Source of the DNA: Baylisascaris procyonis
Lineage: Eukaryota; Nematoda; Chromadorea; Rhabditida; Ascarididae
Direction of reading: 5' to 3'
Assembly: GCA_037389465.1 (NCBI GenBank)
Contig: JAZARR010000105.1
Coordinates: 2,418,001-2,482,000 of the forward strand
DNA length: 64,000 nucleotides
Made by a program: the position numbers and the translations under genes. Positions 22,201 through 35,600 of the stretch are shown here, in pieces. Within the stretch, counting starts at the first letter, position 1. Every line of letters starts with the position of its first letter. The notes below the pieces were generated by a model that saw only the letters and a program-made list of their open reading frames with translations, ran no database searches and was not told the origin of the DNA.

Positions 22201-25200
22201 AGAGTTTTTAATTTTTAGAAAGGTAGTAAATTAATGGAAATGAACCTTTTCAATAACTGTCCAGAGATCTTCACCATCGGCATTGCTATATGCGTAGGTT
22301 TTGAGATATTCACGTAAAGATTTTTTGAAATTTTCTTGTCCAACCAATCCCATTATCATTCCGATTATCGATGCTCCCTAGAAATTTTCCTTTTTTATGC
22401 TCAATTTCATTTAATTAAACATTTTATCTTCCTTATTTGCGTGAATAATTTCACAACAATTCACGTTGAAATTATTTGAAATATTCTTGTTCTCATTGTA
22501 TATTGCCAATATTCATTGATTATTCATAAAATCGAAATTTCTGCAGATTATCTTTATCCATATAAATATGCAAATCGAATTGTGAATAGATGTTTTGATG
22601 AATGTTTTTTTTCTTTTTGATTTCTTTTAAGTATTTAATTATAAACGAACCTTTTGATAGGAAATTGCATCAAAAATTGATCCAATTTGTGCAGGATCGT
22701 CGACATCCGTCGAAACGGCATGCGATGTATCAAATCCATCCAATAACATACTCGTCACAAAATTTTCAACATAGAAATCACCCATCTATAACGTTTAAAT
22801 TCATTGATTTTTGTAGAATATTTTCGGCTCTTTTTTATCGTATCAATGAGATTTTTCGCTGTATCGTAATCTTTTCATTGGCATAACAATTTAAAATAAC
22901 TAATGCGAAAAATCTAATTGGGTTATGTAGAAATCGATTCATGATTAACATCATATGCATTTGACTAGTGGGAAAACGATGCTAAAGAGAGTAGACTTAA
23001 ATGGGAGCTCGGCAGCTAATCAATAGCAGAAACCAAAATAGAAAAACTTGAAAGGGTGCCATCTCGCTGTCTGCAAATTATCCAACAGTTGGGTTATTAG
23101 CAAACGCCCTAAAGTAGTGAACGAGAAATTTCTGACGGATTGAAATCGTATAAAATCATTCAAAGAGGACGCCTTAAAACAGTTTGTGGCGTTAGGGCAT
23201 CTTGTGGCTTTATGCTAATTGCCCCGTTATAAAAGTTATTTGTATTAGATGCCACTGCAACGACCCCTTCCCCCTTCCCCCCTCTTAATAGAATAAAGCT
23301 TTTTTATGGTACCTCGTTTTACTCGAAACAATTAGTGACAGTATGCATGTGAATATTCAATTTCGACTTGAAAATTTACGGTAGCTTACAGTAGTCTCAC
23401 AAGTGTCGTCGGATTTTTATGTTAGCTGGTAATTTGAGAACGCATGCCGAAGCATCTTTTTGAGTTAGGTTCAATACTGCATTGCCAGAAGTGATATCTC
23501 ATGGGAAATACCCAGCCTACTATCTATTGAAATCGATGGGTGAGTAAATTACTACCTGGACTTCTTTAGAGTAGGAATAAGACAATGAATGAGTTGCTCA
23601 GCTCAGTTGTGGGCAAAAGTGCGCTGGGAATTGAACATACCGAATTATAGGTGTTTCATTCGAATTCAACGTCGTTCTTAATGTGTTTTGTCGAATTGAA
23701 TGTGCTATATTGAAGTTCTTTGTGAATCGTTTTGCAAGCTTATTTTATCGTCCATATAAAATTGTTGCTAACACGAATTTACTCTCTGCTTAGGGAACAT
23801 ATGCTCTTTGTATATGCAATTGCAATATTATGCTGTTCAACTTTCCCCCACTCTCTTCACCTTTCCTCTTTATTCCAGCAGCTCTTTGTTGTTTACTGAA
23901 TACGTATAGTGAAATGCATATTTTCGAAAATAATAGAAATGTGGATCTCTTAGATTTTGAGATGAGAATAGCAGCAATGGACACCGATTAGAGAAAACAG
24001 ATAAGAACAATTTTATTGATAGAAATGATAAACTTATAGAAAATCAATGGAAAATCCACCAGAAATGATTTATTAGTGGAAAAAAAGCAGGCGTAAATAA
24101 GAAAATTTATTTTCGGCAACAGGAAATTGAAATTCTGTCAATTTTTTTTCAACAAAAAAAAATTCTACGCTAATGAAGAAAATAGTCAAAAATTTTATGA
24201 ATCTATAAAATTTCTTTAATGTTTTCTAAATGCTTACCACTTTCCAATCTGGATAGATATGTTCGACGCATAGATATTCCATAAAATTGGCGAAACCTTC
24301 GTTTAGCCAGAGATCATTCCACCATTTCATTGTGACCAAATTTCCAAACCACTATAGATGGGCATTCTCCGTTTAGTTGAACAGATATTGCAACTCAACT
24401 AATTCAGCAAATAAATACTACTATGGTACTTTTCTTTAAATAATCTTTCATTGTTAAGCGGATTTTGTTTAGCTTATCGGTGATCTATTTTCGTTGTGAT
24501 AGGATTCGCGTTTTCCCACTATCAATAACCGAAATTTACATGCAATGCTCAGCAAATAAATAGGTTGGATACCAATAAGGCTAATAGAATATAAACAAAT
24601 CAAATCTAATCCTATACAATTTTTTTTTGTTCAACTGTTCCTGTTCCAATAGCATAAATACAATAGTAGAACAACTCATTGAGTAGTTTTGTTTTCGTTT
24701 TTTCGCGATGACGGATATACTTTGAAAAATATCATAACATAGTTAGATATTGATGAATTGAGCTGTTATTTCATTTGGAGATCTTCTTTTCATTGATATC
24801 CTATAAAAGTGATATCCGTACAAGAAATACTACATTCGCTTCTTGAGTCAAATCGTTTTGCTTAAAGTGGGACGCCGATCGAGCTAATCAGCAGAATTGA
24901 CCGTTAAGGACGAGGATTACTAAATGGAGTTGCTTTACCTGTAGCGTTATAATGAAATAAGATCATTCTACCTGGTGAGCATATTCATGGCAGATTACGA
25001 GCGCAACGGTCTCTTTACTTTTCGTTGTTGATGAAGCTGAACTATGAAGTAGCATTGCATCTCGAAATGTTGTCATTCCCCAGTTCTCCATTGCACCTTC
25101 AGCGAAGTCATCCAATGCGATCATATCTGCAGTCGGAACGCTTAAATTTTTTTTTTTAAACTGGATGTATCTAAAACACATTCGCATAGCTAAAGTGTTC

Positions 25201-25842
25201 AGTCAAGAAGAGGAATCACTTACAGAGTGTAGTAAAATAGACTTACCTAGTTTTTGAAGCGGATACGGCAATGCGAAATAAGACTCGAAGAATTCCATTG
25301 CCAGAACGCCTGTTGTCACTCCAAAATCAGTTTGATTGAATACTTCCCTGGGGGCGAACAGATTGATCTATGTATATAAGACTTTAAAAAGTTGTTGAAT
25401 GCTTCATCCATTTCTGTTCACTTCATTTTGCGATCAACTCATAGGTTGAAGCATTATAGATAGATTGGGCGTAAGGTTTAGCAGCTTGAGCTTTGAAGCA
25501 AATCCTAAACACGTCCTAATTGTGAACATTTTTTTTCTTCGATAGAAGTTAAGTACATAAGAGCCTTCTTTTCCGGCTCCATCAACTTGGTTCAAGTTGG
25601 GCAACAGGATAAAGCAAGATTAAAAGCGATTGTCTTGAGAAGCAAGATCAAAAAGCGGACACTATTCAAAATTACTGTGATACAACTGCGAATAGAAAAT
25701 GTTTTAAGCGTCTATAAATAAACTTTTACTGTAGTTGTTTTGGCTTGCTGTAAGCATTATGATAATCCACTTGGCAAGATCATAGAGGTTGAGCGAATCA
25801 TATTTGAGATCACACAATGGGAATAGATCTTTTGTATAATAA

Positions 25843-25902
<60 letters not shown>

Positions 25903-28900
25903 CGTCTTCGAGCATTTCGTTTTTTCTCGGCATAGATTTAAAAAGTGTCATTTAAATTTTGTGAAGATTTTTGGACGATGATTCTTTGGCATTGATTCTG
26001 GTGGAAATAATTCGTCACAAATGGTTAAGAATATGATGATTATATGTGTGAAGTGGAGAATAAGAGTATCTTAAAGCTTCTATTTCCTTTTTTTTATTGC
26101 TGAAGAAAGATTCTACTTCTTTTCTAAAGAATTCTTTGAAAGAAGATTCTAAAAAAAAATGGAGCCAATTACCTCGATTGCTGACGTTGTATTTTTCGTC
26201 GTTTTACGCACTCTTTTAAATTCGTTCAAAACGGCAATCGCCACCAAGTAAGTGCTCATTTTAACCGATGGGGCGAAATAATCGATGAACAATCTATGGA
26301 ATAATAAGATATATACAAATTTTCAAAATTTTTTAGATAACAAAATTGAATAATTAAGATTTTCAGTTCGCTCTCTAAAACGCAAAATTCCTGCATGCAT
26401 TAACTATCGAAATTCATCGTTGATTCCATAGAGTTTTAACAATACACCTTTCGTGCGAATATTACAGTCTATATTATTTAAAGGTAGATAGCGTTCAATA
26501 CTAAAAAATATTTGATTACTGCTGAGGATTTGTTCGTTAGACTAGTGTGCATCTGACAAATTTCCTAATTTTATTGCAGTGATTTTTAACAACGCTAAAG
26601 TTAAGTTTATGCATCGAAATTGTAGTTGTAATAAAATTATTTAAAATAATTAAAGGATGTAGTATTTGGTCAAATATGTCTACTTCAATTAGAGAAATCC
26701 TTTTTTCTTCTATATGTTCACTATGAATAAAAACTTTAGCCTCTTATTGAAGCAATAGTTTTTTAGGTGAGAAGAATTACAATTAGTTTCAACTTCATGT
26801 TTAATGCTTGTATGCAGTCGGTCTTATTGCATCGTATTTTTATGACTAAAAATGGCTTTAAAGAAACGATGCGGCATGTCTGTCACTGTGTCCGAAAAGT
26901 TGGACGTATCAGGTGCTTTGTCGCAGCAGATCTCTTCAGCTAAGCAATGATTTGAGCTTAGAGGAGATAAGTGTGACGGAAAGCAAAATAAGAAAATAAC
27001 TCAAACCCGTTGGCGTATGGCTCGGTACGTACGAGGTGCATATTGGCTCTGACGATATGTGAGGATTGACGAATTACGGCCACCTCAAAGGTCGCTTTGT
27101 AGACGGGTTCATCGAAACATGGCAACATTTTCCGCGCATGCGTCGGTTCGAATTGCGTCACAGCCGACACTCTTTAGGTTACTTATTGGTCAGATCATCA
27201 CTTCTATCAATAACATTATACAAGATGATAGCTATGTTTGTAAATGTTCGAGCCAGCTGCCTCAATTTTTAAGTAATCAAGGTGGCTAGTTTCGAAAAGG
27301 ATGGCGAAGTATTCCGATGAATTTGGCTTTGACTTGGGTAAAATTTGGTGCATACGGAGGAAAGTATACGAATAACACTTTTTAGGCAAACCACGCTATG
27401 TTGTAGGAGAGGGTGATTTATAACCTTGACACATCTGCACGATCGTTCCATCAAAAACAATTTAAAATGTTTGATACCTCTACTTAGGAGGCAGTTTCTA
27501 TTCTAAAAGATAGATCGGTGCTTGACTTTTTGTTTGCAACGCTATGATCGCCATTGCTCAAGTTGTCTGTTTTTTTAGCAGCACCCAGCTTGATCGCTAA
27601 CAATAGCTAAAATTACGATCACCGTTATCGCTGTAGATCAGCAAGAGTGTTGGTCTACAACATCAGCGATCATATGTCGGCTAGTCTTGGATGATATCCT
27701 ATTGAAAAGGCGCAATTTTTTAAACAAGTTTTCGCGATTTTTCTTTTATTTAGCAATGCTGCCAATAAACTAGAATTAATTATTCATAATGAACATAAGT
27801 ATACGCTCGTATAAGTGTGTAGATGGAGCTATGTTGCCTCATGGTGAGCAAATATTAGTGTCTAATACTTTCTCATCGTTTCACTGACACTTCTTAGCTA
27901 ATAATCCAGTATTAAGTGTAGGGCTCTATGCTTGGAAATGCTGATTCAATTCATTGCTCGCGTACATTTTTTTACCATCCTCTGCGATGTGCACATTCGT
28001 ATATAGAGCCGAAAGATCGTTGTGTATGTGGCCATCGTAATCGATGACCAAGCTAACGTTATCTCGTTCGTTCAACTCGTGTTCCACTTCAAACGCCCAC
28101 TGGCCCAATCTCTCACATTTGCTCTGAAAATTGGCATCACAGTAAATTATTCATCATTTATTTGTTCGTGTTTACGAATGTTTGCGTTTTTTCTATCATC
28201 GTTTGGGTTGTGTCGATTCGGTTGATTTAGTTCTTTTTTTACTTTCGGCTATAGCATTCCCTCTATAGAATGATGTAATTATTTATTTTATTATCTGCAG
28301 AATATTTCGAAAAAAATCGTTCTTGTTGTGATTTTGCTCTGCGACATATTTTACTCAAAGACGCTATCTTAAGTGGTCATCTTGTGATGCTTATTGATGG
28401 CATCGATTTTTTTCTGCGAAAATTTTATTCAATTTTGCGTAATTTTATTACTGAAAGTCTTGACAGGTTATCGGTTATCATCGCCGAAAAAGTACATAAA
28501 TCGTGCCGCATCATATATCAAAAAATGTCAAAATGCTGTCGTCAGAGTAATGCTACGAGGAAACACGAGCATCGGTTAGACCTACGACGAATAGAAAACG
28601 GTTGAGAAGGCGGGTGAGAGAAAAGCGAGATACGAAGATGCTCAAAGACAGGGACAACGGAATAAAATCCGATCAAAAACCGCATCAATTCTGAACGTGT
28701 CAATTGGTTTTGATGTGTGCTAACAGCTGTAGAATAGAACAAAACGCCTCAAATTGTTGTTTTTCCTTGTATTCCAACGTAATTTTCGACCTTCATCAGC
28801 TCCACCTACGTTCTTTGAAAGTAATGGGTGTGGGCGCACCGTTATTTTTCGATGGTTCTCTAGAGACACCTCTTTTCTTGTATCTAGTAATTATTATAAC

Positions 28901-31900
28901 ATGTGGCTTGAATATTTCATAAGCACCTTTACGATATGCGTATGCATGCATCCACTTCGGAAATAAGACCTCAAACTTCTATAGGGAATCCGAGGACATG
29001 CCTTTTTGAACTGGCTAATTACTCACATGATGCGCGGAAACGGGAACTCCGGCAAGGCGTAATTCGAAAGAAGTGAGGTTGAGTTGAAGCGCATGTAGAA
29101 CAATATTCTTCGTTGGCTTCGCTATCTGGAAAGATCGCAATTACTAATAGATACAGTGATAATGTTCTCGTAGAAGACACAAAAGATATAATGGTTGCAA
29201 TAGGGAGAGGGATGAGGGGGGAGGAGGAAGGAGATGTCGAAAATGAGTGACAGTCGTGTTTTGCGATATCTGCCTTACAACCGAGCTCACATAAAATTTT
29301 CCACGATACAGTCGTTCCGCCAGGTTCATTCAACTATCTTCATTCGTAATCCTTACCTAGAGCAAACGCTCGCATATCTCATTAACGTTTACGGAGTGAG
29401 TAACTGAATAATAGATCCAAAAGTAATCTTAACAGCAATTAACTTTTAAATTTTCCTCTCATCTTACTCGCTAGTTGCATAATTTGTCATCATTAGCCGG
29501 CTGTCGTAGTGATTGTGGCATTTTTGTTCACATGAGATATCGCTTTCAGGCAAATACTTTGTTTAGAGGAGCATCGGCTGATGAACTTAGAAAGATCGAG
29601 CCTAACCTTGAGTTCGATTTGAACAGATCCACTGAGAGTTGAGGTGGATAAGTTGGGCTGAAGTCGAACTTTGTAGGTGAGAGGAATGATATTGTGGGGA
29701 AGTCGAATATTCCTCCACGGATAGAATTGGCCGCATTCATCAATGACGTGCTCTTCAAGTGAAGGTTCTTCGCTTTGCGTTTTCTGTAAAGTTTTCCTTC
29801 ATGGATTCTCATTGAGCGACTCAATGCTTTCTGGTCGAGCAGAAACATTTTTGAACTTCCTTCGCTCCTGAAATAACGCTGAGCAAATCGACGGACCTCA
29901 TTCAAAAAAGTACACCGCACGATCATTCAATTAAACTTCACCACCTTTTGTTGTATTCCGAACACCATTTTTCCTTTTGACCTGTTTCTCTTTTCACCTG
30001 TTTCTCATAGATTTATCAACCGTCGTATAAGTATGCGCCCGTTTCTTTGGTATTTGAGTATTTGAGCTTGTCTGGTTCTCATACTGACATGATGAACTGC
30101 TGGAACTACAACCTGAATTCGATACAAGAATCAAAGTGAACGATCTTTTCTTCAACTCGATAACCTCTCAATCCATATTCCTTGAATCACTCTGCCTTTC
30201 GCTTTGGGAGATACCAGCCGAAGCAGATAGGAATATTGCGTAAAATATGCACCTAGTCCCTCAATCTGCACTTCATGCGTGAATTCACATATGAGCTATG
30301 AATGAAATCATGGTTAGCACAAAGCAATCGGATTGTTCCGATCTACGGACAGTTCCTTTGATCATGTCCTTAAATCACGTTTTTTTGGAACAAAGGGGGG
30401 ATGGATATGCATTTTTGGAGGAAATATATTTTCTAGCATATCTCTTTTAAATTTCAGCACCATGTTGAGAGCGGAGACGTTTATTTCATTTCGTTTTGGC
30501 CGATTTCAGCGCAGAAAAACTCAATCACGAAAAAAATCAAATCACGCTGGCTTCTGCTAAGAGTGCGCACTTGTTCTTTTTTTTTCAATGGCGTATTGCC
30601 AATGCGTTAATTCTCGCTAGCGAATGCACGTCGTATTTTCAGACTGGCATCTCAAATGCGGGCTACACGAAAGAGAAATATTTGAAACGGTGGGAATTGT
30701 TAATAAAGTTCCGGCTTAAGGTTGTCTCGAAAAAAAAGGCTGCACAAAGGCAACTGAAGTGATGGCTAAAATGTCATGTCTGAATATGATGCCCCGGTGC
30801 TATTTTATGGACTCCTCATCAATCAAGTCATTAGTGCTAATCACTGAAAGCTGAAAACGCACGGTACTGCTGACATCATCTAAACTGCGTTGTAGTGAAA
30901 CTAAGAGATCGCTGTTGACAAAAGATGTCCTTAAATATCGGTGATCAAATCCGCTCACCGTTCAAATTTTTGTTTTTTTTTTCTTCTCTATTGCAATTTT
31001 TCTGCAAATTTATATCTCTTTTGTTAGCTTCTGCACTTAATCGAAAATAGAACTTGTTTTTGGGAGAACGTGAAATTTCGGTAACCTGAAATTTACAGTT
31101 TATATAGATTAACCGGTGGATTTTTCAAGTTTTTTACTCGTTCTATCTAGAAAGAGGATAAAAAAAATGGACGATTCTCGTCGAACGGTGAATTGTCGTT
31201 GCACTCGCTACACAAATCGTTTCATATTTCGGCTACATCTTATCTTGCCAACTACGATGGTATCCGGTGATATCCGAACTTCAATCTTCCACGGACAACG
31301 AATCGCTCATCTCATTTGCAATTCGCGCGACTTTCTATTGCGTTAACGGTGCACATTGGAAATGGTCGTTAATACAATTTTTCTGAACCGTTTGTGATCA
31401 CGTTTTGAATTTATCAGCAAAAATTACGTCTAAGATTTGCTTTACGCAATTGGGATGCTAATATCAATAAACATAGCAAAAGAGAACTCATCCTTGATGA
31501 ATTCTTTCTTGATTTCCTTTTAGACAGTATTTGCTATCACTCATGCATAGCCTAAATTGTTTCGCTTCCATGCCCTCTTCGCTCGTTCTCCTCGTAAAAT
31601 CATTGTTGATGCATTTTTACTATTCAGTAATGATTTTGAAAGACGTAGAATGAAGATTTCCCCTATCAAACGTGTAGGCGCTTTCCTTGAGGAAGACGGA
31701 TAATAATGGTATCAATTACTCTGTTACCTCGAGTACCTCTCCCCTCAACCGTTCTTCATCAATCCCCAAAAATTTTCATAGTTTCATTTCGATAGAAAGA
31801 CTTCATTGAGAAGGAAGTTTCCTCCATATTTCTCGCTGTCTATGTGAGATATAACTCTACTGCGGCTGATATTTCATCAGTGGACAGCCATTGTTGTGAT

Positions 31901-32640
31901 TGGATACCTCACAACATGCGTAAATTAGCTTTAAAAAACACGCTCTTTCTTTCATACAGTTTATGAAACAAATAAATAAAGCATCGGTAAAGCAGATCGG
32001 AAGCATGGCAAGAAGTATGGGCATTCATTGAAAAATTACAATTGGAAAACAAAACTTCTTTCTTATACGAAATTACATGAAAAGCAAGCGAAGTTTGCGT
32101 GTTGGAATGAGAAAGTGAAAGGAATTCAATCGAAAATTTACTAACGAAGAAAATTCGCTATTTATTCATTTTTATATGATCCATTTCTGGTTTTCGCTCA
32201 TATTTTGCCACCCAAAAGCCGTAAAGATTAGCCGGGCGATCCAAAGAAGAGTGGCTGTTGTCTCGCTGTCGATCTTTAACTTAAACTGACGCGCGTATAA
32301 GTGAGCAACGCTTACTGATATTGCTTTCTGGCTAATTCACCAGTGAGAATAAGATGACAAAAAGAAACGACGCACTCGAGTGAAGAACGTTTACGTACGA
32401 GGGATGTTTGTAAGTGAGTAATAAGAAAGTGAGCACCTGTGTGAGTGAGGTAGATTCAAGTTGGCATTCGTTCGAGGCGATAAGCTGTGGAAGTAGGAAC
32501 GCGCCGACAAGCACCCCAATGATCATCACGATTAGTGAGCTTGCGAGAAACGCAAAGAAACGTGACCACCAATGTGTCGAGTTTCGACGACATGGGGAAG
32601 GCCCTCGAATTGCACTCACTATCCAATTGCCTCCTATCAA
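13261..32640 (-). CDS. M1-family membrane alanyl aminopeptidase (aminopeptidase N type)
   Basis: Zinc exopeptidase that removes N-terminal residues from peptides, expected as a type II membrane protein with an outside catalytic domain. Exons in order: 32640-32437, 29783-29607, 29125-29027, 28123-27966, 27171-27007, 26293-26173, 25367-25247, 25126-24972, 24351-24238, 22785-22651, 22377-22246, 20547-20419, 19472-19343, 18115-17988, 17473-17393, 16932-16804, 16609-16431, 15749-15582, 14866-14726, 13797-13689, 13392-13261. Phases match at every junction; about 968 residues. In order: signal anchor (near 28-50), [15 protein letters not shown] (95-109), the WLNEG region, GAMENWG (359-365), HEYAH (395-399), zinc ligand E418 (HEXXH-X18-E), catalytic Tyr481 in ISYQKG, and an ERAP1-C-like helical half ending NIQW. 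All active-site residues are intact. No in-frame ATG precedes the anchor, so an upstream initiator exon is missing. It differs from cytosolic puromycin-sensitive enzymes by the anchor. Confidence 0.93.
14400..14530. repeat. GC-rich insertion in an aminopeptidase intron
   Basis: About 120 bases that are far richer in GC than the flanking intron, holding the small palindrome AGGGTGCAGACCCT. No open frame is of interest. Short words (a TTACTG-GTGG-like start, GACTAGAC) recur in the larger insertion at 15.8-16.4 kb, so both may be copies of one family, which I could not confirm by eye. Confidence 0.4.
15779..16417 (+). mobile_element. GC-rich retroposon-like insertion filling an intron
   Basis: Almost the whole 681-base intron between aminopeptidase exons 16609-16431 and 15749-15582 is GC-rich sequence unlike neighbouring introns. 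Read on the plus strand it ends in an A-rich, quasi-repeated tail (16377-16417) with several copies of AATAAAG. A body with a simple A-rich 3' tail is typical of non-LTR or SINE retroposons. No coding frame was recognised and no target-site duplication could be fixed. Confidence 0.4.
20200..20229 (+). repeat. 15-base direct tandem duplication
   Basis: CTATAAAATGGCAAC occurs twice head to tail in the intron downstream of aminopeptidase exon 20547-20419. Each copy contains a TATAAAA word, but no promoter role is indicated. Confidence 0.8.
21115..21395. repeat. GC-rich insertion in an aminopeptidase intron
   Basis: About 280 bases of GC-rich sequence in the 1.7-kb intron between exons 22377-22246 and 20547-20419. 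Several overlapping frames are open on the plus strand simply because the block is GC-rich. None resembles a known protein. It is probably a mobile-element fragment. Confidence 0.35.
24238..25126 (-). other. Catalytic core exons of the M1 aminopeptidase
   Basis: Exon 25126-24972 encodes the exopeptidase motif GAMENWG and ends exactly after HEYAHQ, so the classic HEXXHQWFGN motif is divided by an intron between Q and W. Exon 24351-24238 opens with [20 protein letters not shown], which carries the third zinc ligand. A second acceptor-like AG lies upstream of 25126 at the end of TTTAAG, but only the start at 25126 keeps phase and gives the normal spacing [13 protein letters not shown]. Confidence 0.9.
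25845..25900. repeat. (TA)n microsatellite, 56 bases
   Basis: Perfect alternating TA within the intron between aminopeptidase exons 26293-26173 and 25367-25247. Confidence 0.95.
32437..32640 (-). other. Signal-anchor exon of the M1 aminopeptidase (5' limit uncertain)
   Basis: The frame runs from near 32640 to a donor after CTCACACAG at 32437. It carries an arginine-containing cytosolic stretch ([16 protein letters not shown]), then a hydrophobic helix of about 23 residues ([19 protein letters not shown] and following) and a Ser/Thr-rich stalk leading in phase to exon 29783. A TGA lies just before the TTG at 32640 and there is no ATG in frame ahead of the helix. The exon must therefore be joined to an upstream exon through an AG in 32610-32645. 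One untested source of a start is the frame around 35833-36036 (-). Confidence 0.75.
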
Positions 32641-35600
32641 TGCTCACATTTAACGCATGTACATCGATGTTACTCGATATGTCCATCATTCGACCATTTT
32701 TGTAGCATTGTTCAAGCAATTTCACCATTTTTTCAAGTAGTAAATCTTGTGTCATGCACACACATACATCCAAAAATTCTTTATAAATTAATTGCATAAA
32801 CCGGACACAAATGCCATTTCCAGACTAATAAACGGAAAATGCTGCTGGATGTTCTTTTTTTTTTCATTTCTAGTAATGTTGTGATGTTCTTTGTTTCATT
32901 TTTTTTCTCCATCTCCATAAACATCTCTCTATGATGCTATGATTCTGCGGCAGTTATACTTTCTTCTTTTTTCTCCTCCGTTTTGGAACAAATTGTTCAA
33001 GTTGGTGAAATTGTTCCGCGTTTTGATACGTAAGTCGAACGATTAAACAGTCGATTTCAAAATTCGATGGTATGTTAACGACCGTAGTATTCATTTATGT
33101 CGTCGCCTTAATTGATTATTTCTCGGGAATGTGCTACAAATAAAGTTGTTAGCTAGTGCTAAGGCAACGCTTATAGTGGTTGTATATCAGATAAGAATTT
33201 GTAGATGACCTTTTTGTTAACTTTTTCCATCACCTTCAAAAGTTTTAAAGCTGATATAATTATAAGCTAAGTATTTATTTGAAATGACCACTCCTTTATT
33301 CTTTCTCTTAAATTTCACTAGATTTTTCGCTGTGTCCGAGACAATCCCCCGAGCTACAATCACTGGGTCAGCTTTCTTTCATAGTGTTACTTGTATTCGT
33401 GCTTAGTTAACGAGGTATTTCACAGTAACGATTGAATACATCGAACTTAGTGATTACCGTTATCTTCTTCTCCATCGCGGTGTGATTCGTCAAGCAGAAG
33501 CTTTACTGTAGTCGGGGTCGGCATTCTAGAACATATCTTTATTGCGTCTTCTTGAATAGCTTTTTTTTTTAATTATTGAGATATTATTCTTAGATTCTCA
33601 AGAAATTGTTTCAATTTCAATCCCAATATTGATACATTTCTTGAGTTAACGAGTATTGCGTTATAGTAGTTCAGAAAGCTAACTATAGGTATGGATGAGA
33701 AATTTCAATGATCTCATAAGTGAAATACGAACTTTTTCTACTTGAAGTATCAAGTGTGACTAGATTACACCACCTCATGTTGCACAAGCTACTGCCTATG
33801 CTCTATGTGAATATAATTCCGAAGGAAATACAAAGATTCATTTAGCAACCAGGATCAAAAAGGAGAACAACCTCAATTAGTGAGCTCACTTGTTCCATTC
33901 GTTCGAGCTTTCAGCAATTCAGCGTTAATTCAAATAACGAACACACCTATGTAGTTTTCATCAACTAAGAGAAATCATTATACATCACAATGAAAGAAGT
34001 TACTGCGGTGTATACAAAGATCATTTTACAAAGGGAAACCGGATTAAAATTACGAACATAAGACGCTCGAAGAGACAGTTTGAAGAGACCGTTTGTTATC
34101 TCGAATACTTCCTCTCAAATAGTTTGTTGAGTATATTTGTCGTTCGTTTGCATATCTATAACGTTCATAATATTCTTTTAGGTTAGTTACTCATTCAAAT
34201 CATAAATAAGCAAATATCTCGCTAAGAGATCTATTGAATCGCAAAAGAGTAGATTTATTGATGTAATGATAAATCTTTTCTTGATTCTTGCTATATGTTT
34301 TTAGGCTAAATTCAGGTCTCTAAATGTTCATAAGCTGAGAATATAAAGAGAAAAAACACTTAAATACATTCAAATGAATAATTAACAAATTAGCATAGAA
34401 GTGTTTCGGCATTGTTTTACGTTTGCTAATTGATAGCACTTCTCGACGTTATTAAAGCGATTGAATAAGATCATAAAGAGGGATAGAAATGATTGTGAGT
34501 GTGAGTTGGCGATAGTTACGTATAGTTGTGAAGTGGGATGTGAATGAAGTGCCACTTCTTTGACGACTCCTATTGTATATTGAAAAGCACTCGCTATTGT
34601 TAGAGAGATTTGTCTATTGTGCTTTTTGATAGTGAAATCTGATCAAAGCAAATATTTTTTCATTATTGACAGGTGCATATTTTAAGGTGAACTAACGCTC
34701 CTCCCCCTCCTCCCTCCTCCTCCACCATTTTCAGCGATCCTGAATATATGGTTTCATGATGAACTAGTCTTAAACTTGCACTTATAATATACAGCAATCT
34801 CAGTTCATTCGTTGGTTGTTTTTAATAGCAAAGAGACAACGAAAGACTAGTGGATGGATGCAAGAGTGGTGTACAAACAAGGTAGGAAGGGGAACGGATG
34901 GGAAGATAACGCTCAAAATTGCTCATCTACTTCTCCAACAACGACTCATTTCCACAAACTTTCACAGGAGGAACTTTAACTTGAGAAATTTTTAGAGATA
35001 GCTGAAGTAATGTTTATTATGACCAAATCGGCTGTAGCATGACTTGACAGGTAGAAAATATACGCAAATTTCCAGACATATTTAAGCTTTACAACTCTTG
35101 CAGAAATTTATCGATCAACCTGAAATTTAGTGCAGGTCTTAGTTAGTTAACAAATTTCGCAACTCCAGGTTCAGTTATCCCCGATGTAAAACTAACTGTA
35201 AGGCAAACACATGAACGGTTCGGATGCTAACATAACAATAACAGAAAGTGCGTTTTTTAGAGATGGGAAAGATAGGTGAAGTACTTATGGAACGACGATG
35301 TTGCCAGTACTCGACAGATCAATGGGGCTTTACATTTCAAGTGTGAACATTTGAGAATGAATATTCAAGGAGTAGAACCAGCCTTGTAAAAAGGCGTTTT
35401 CTCTTTTATGATAATGTGGTACTACATTCATACAGGTATATATATAGACCTCACCCTGCAGAAATATATAAATTGTTGGCTAATATCATGACATATGCTG
35501 TAATAAAGCTGCTTCCTGATAGACTGTAAACAATGATATGCCTAATAAGATATCAGATTTAACGCTATATTATAGCGCTATTTTTCTCGGTAATTTCGGT

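Noticed and set aside
32456..32797. 113-codon open frame on the minus strand
   Set aside because: Shifted frame over the signal-anchor exon, with no membrane helix and no continuity with downstream exons.
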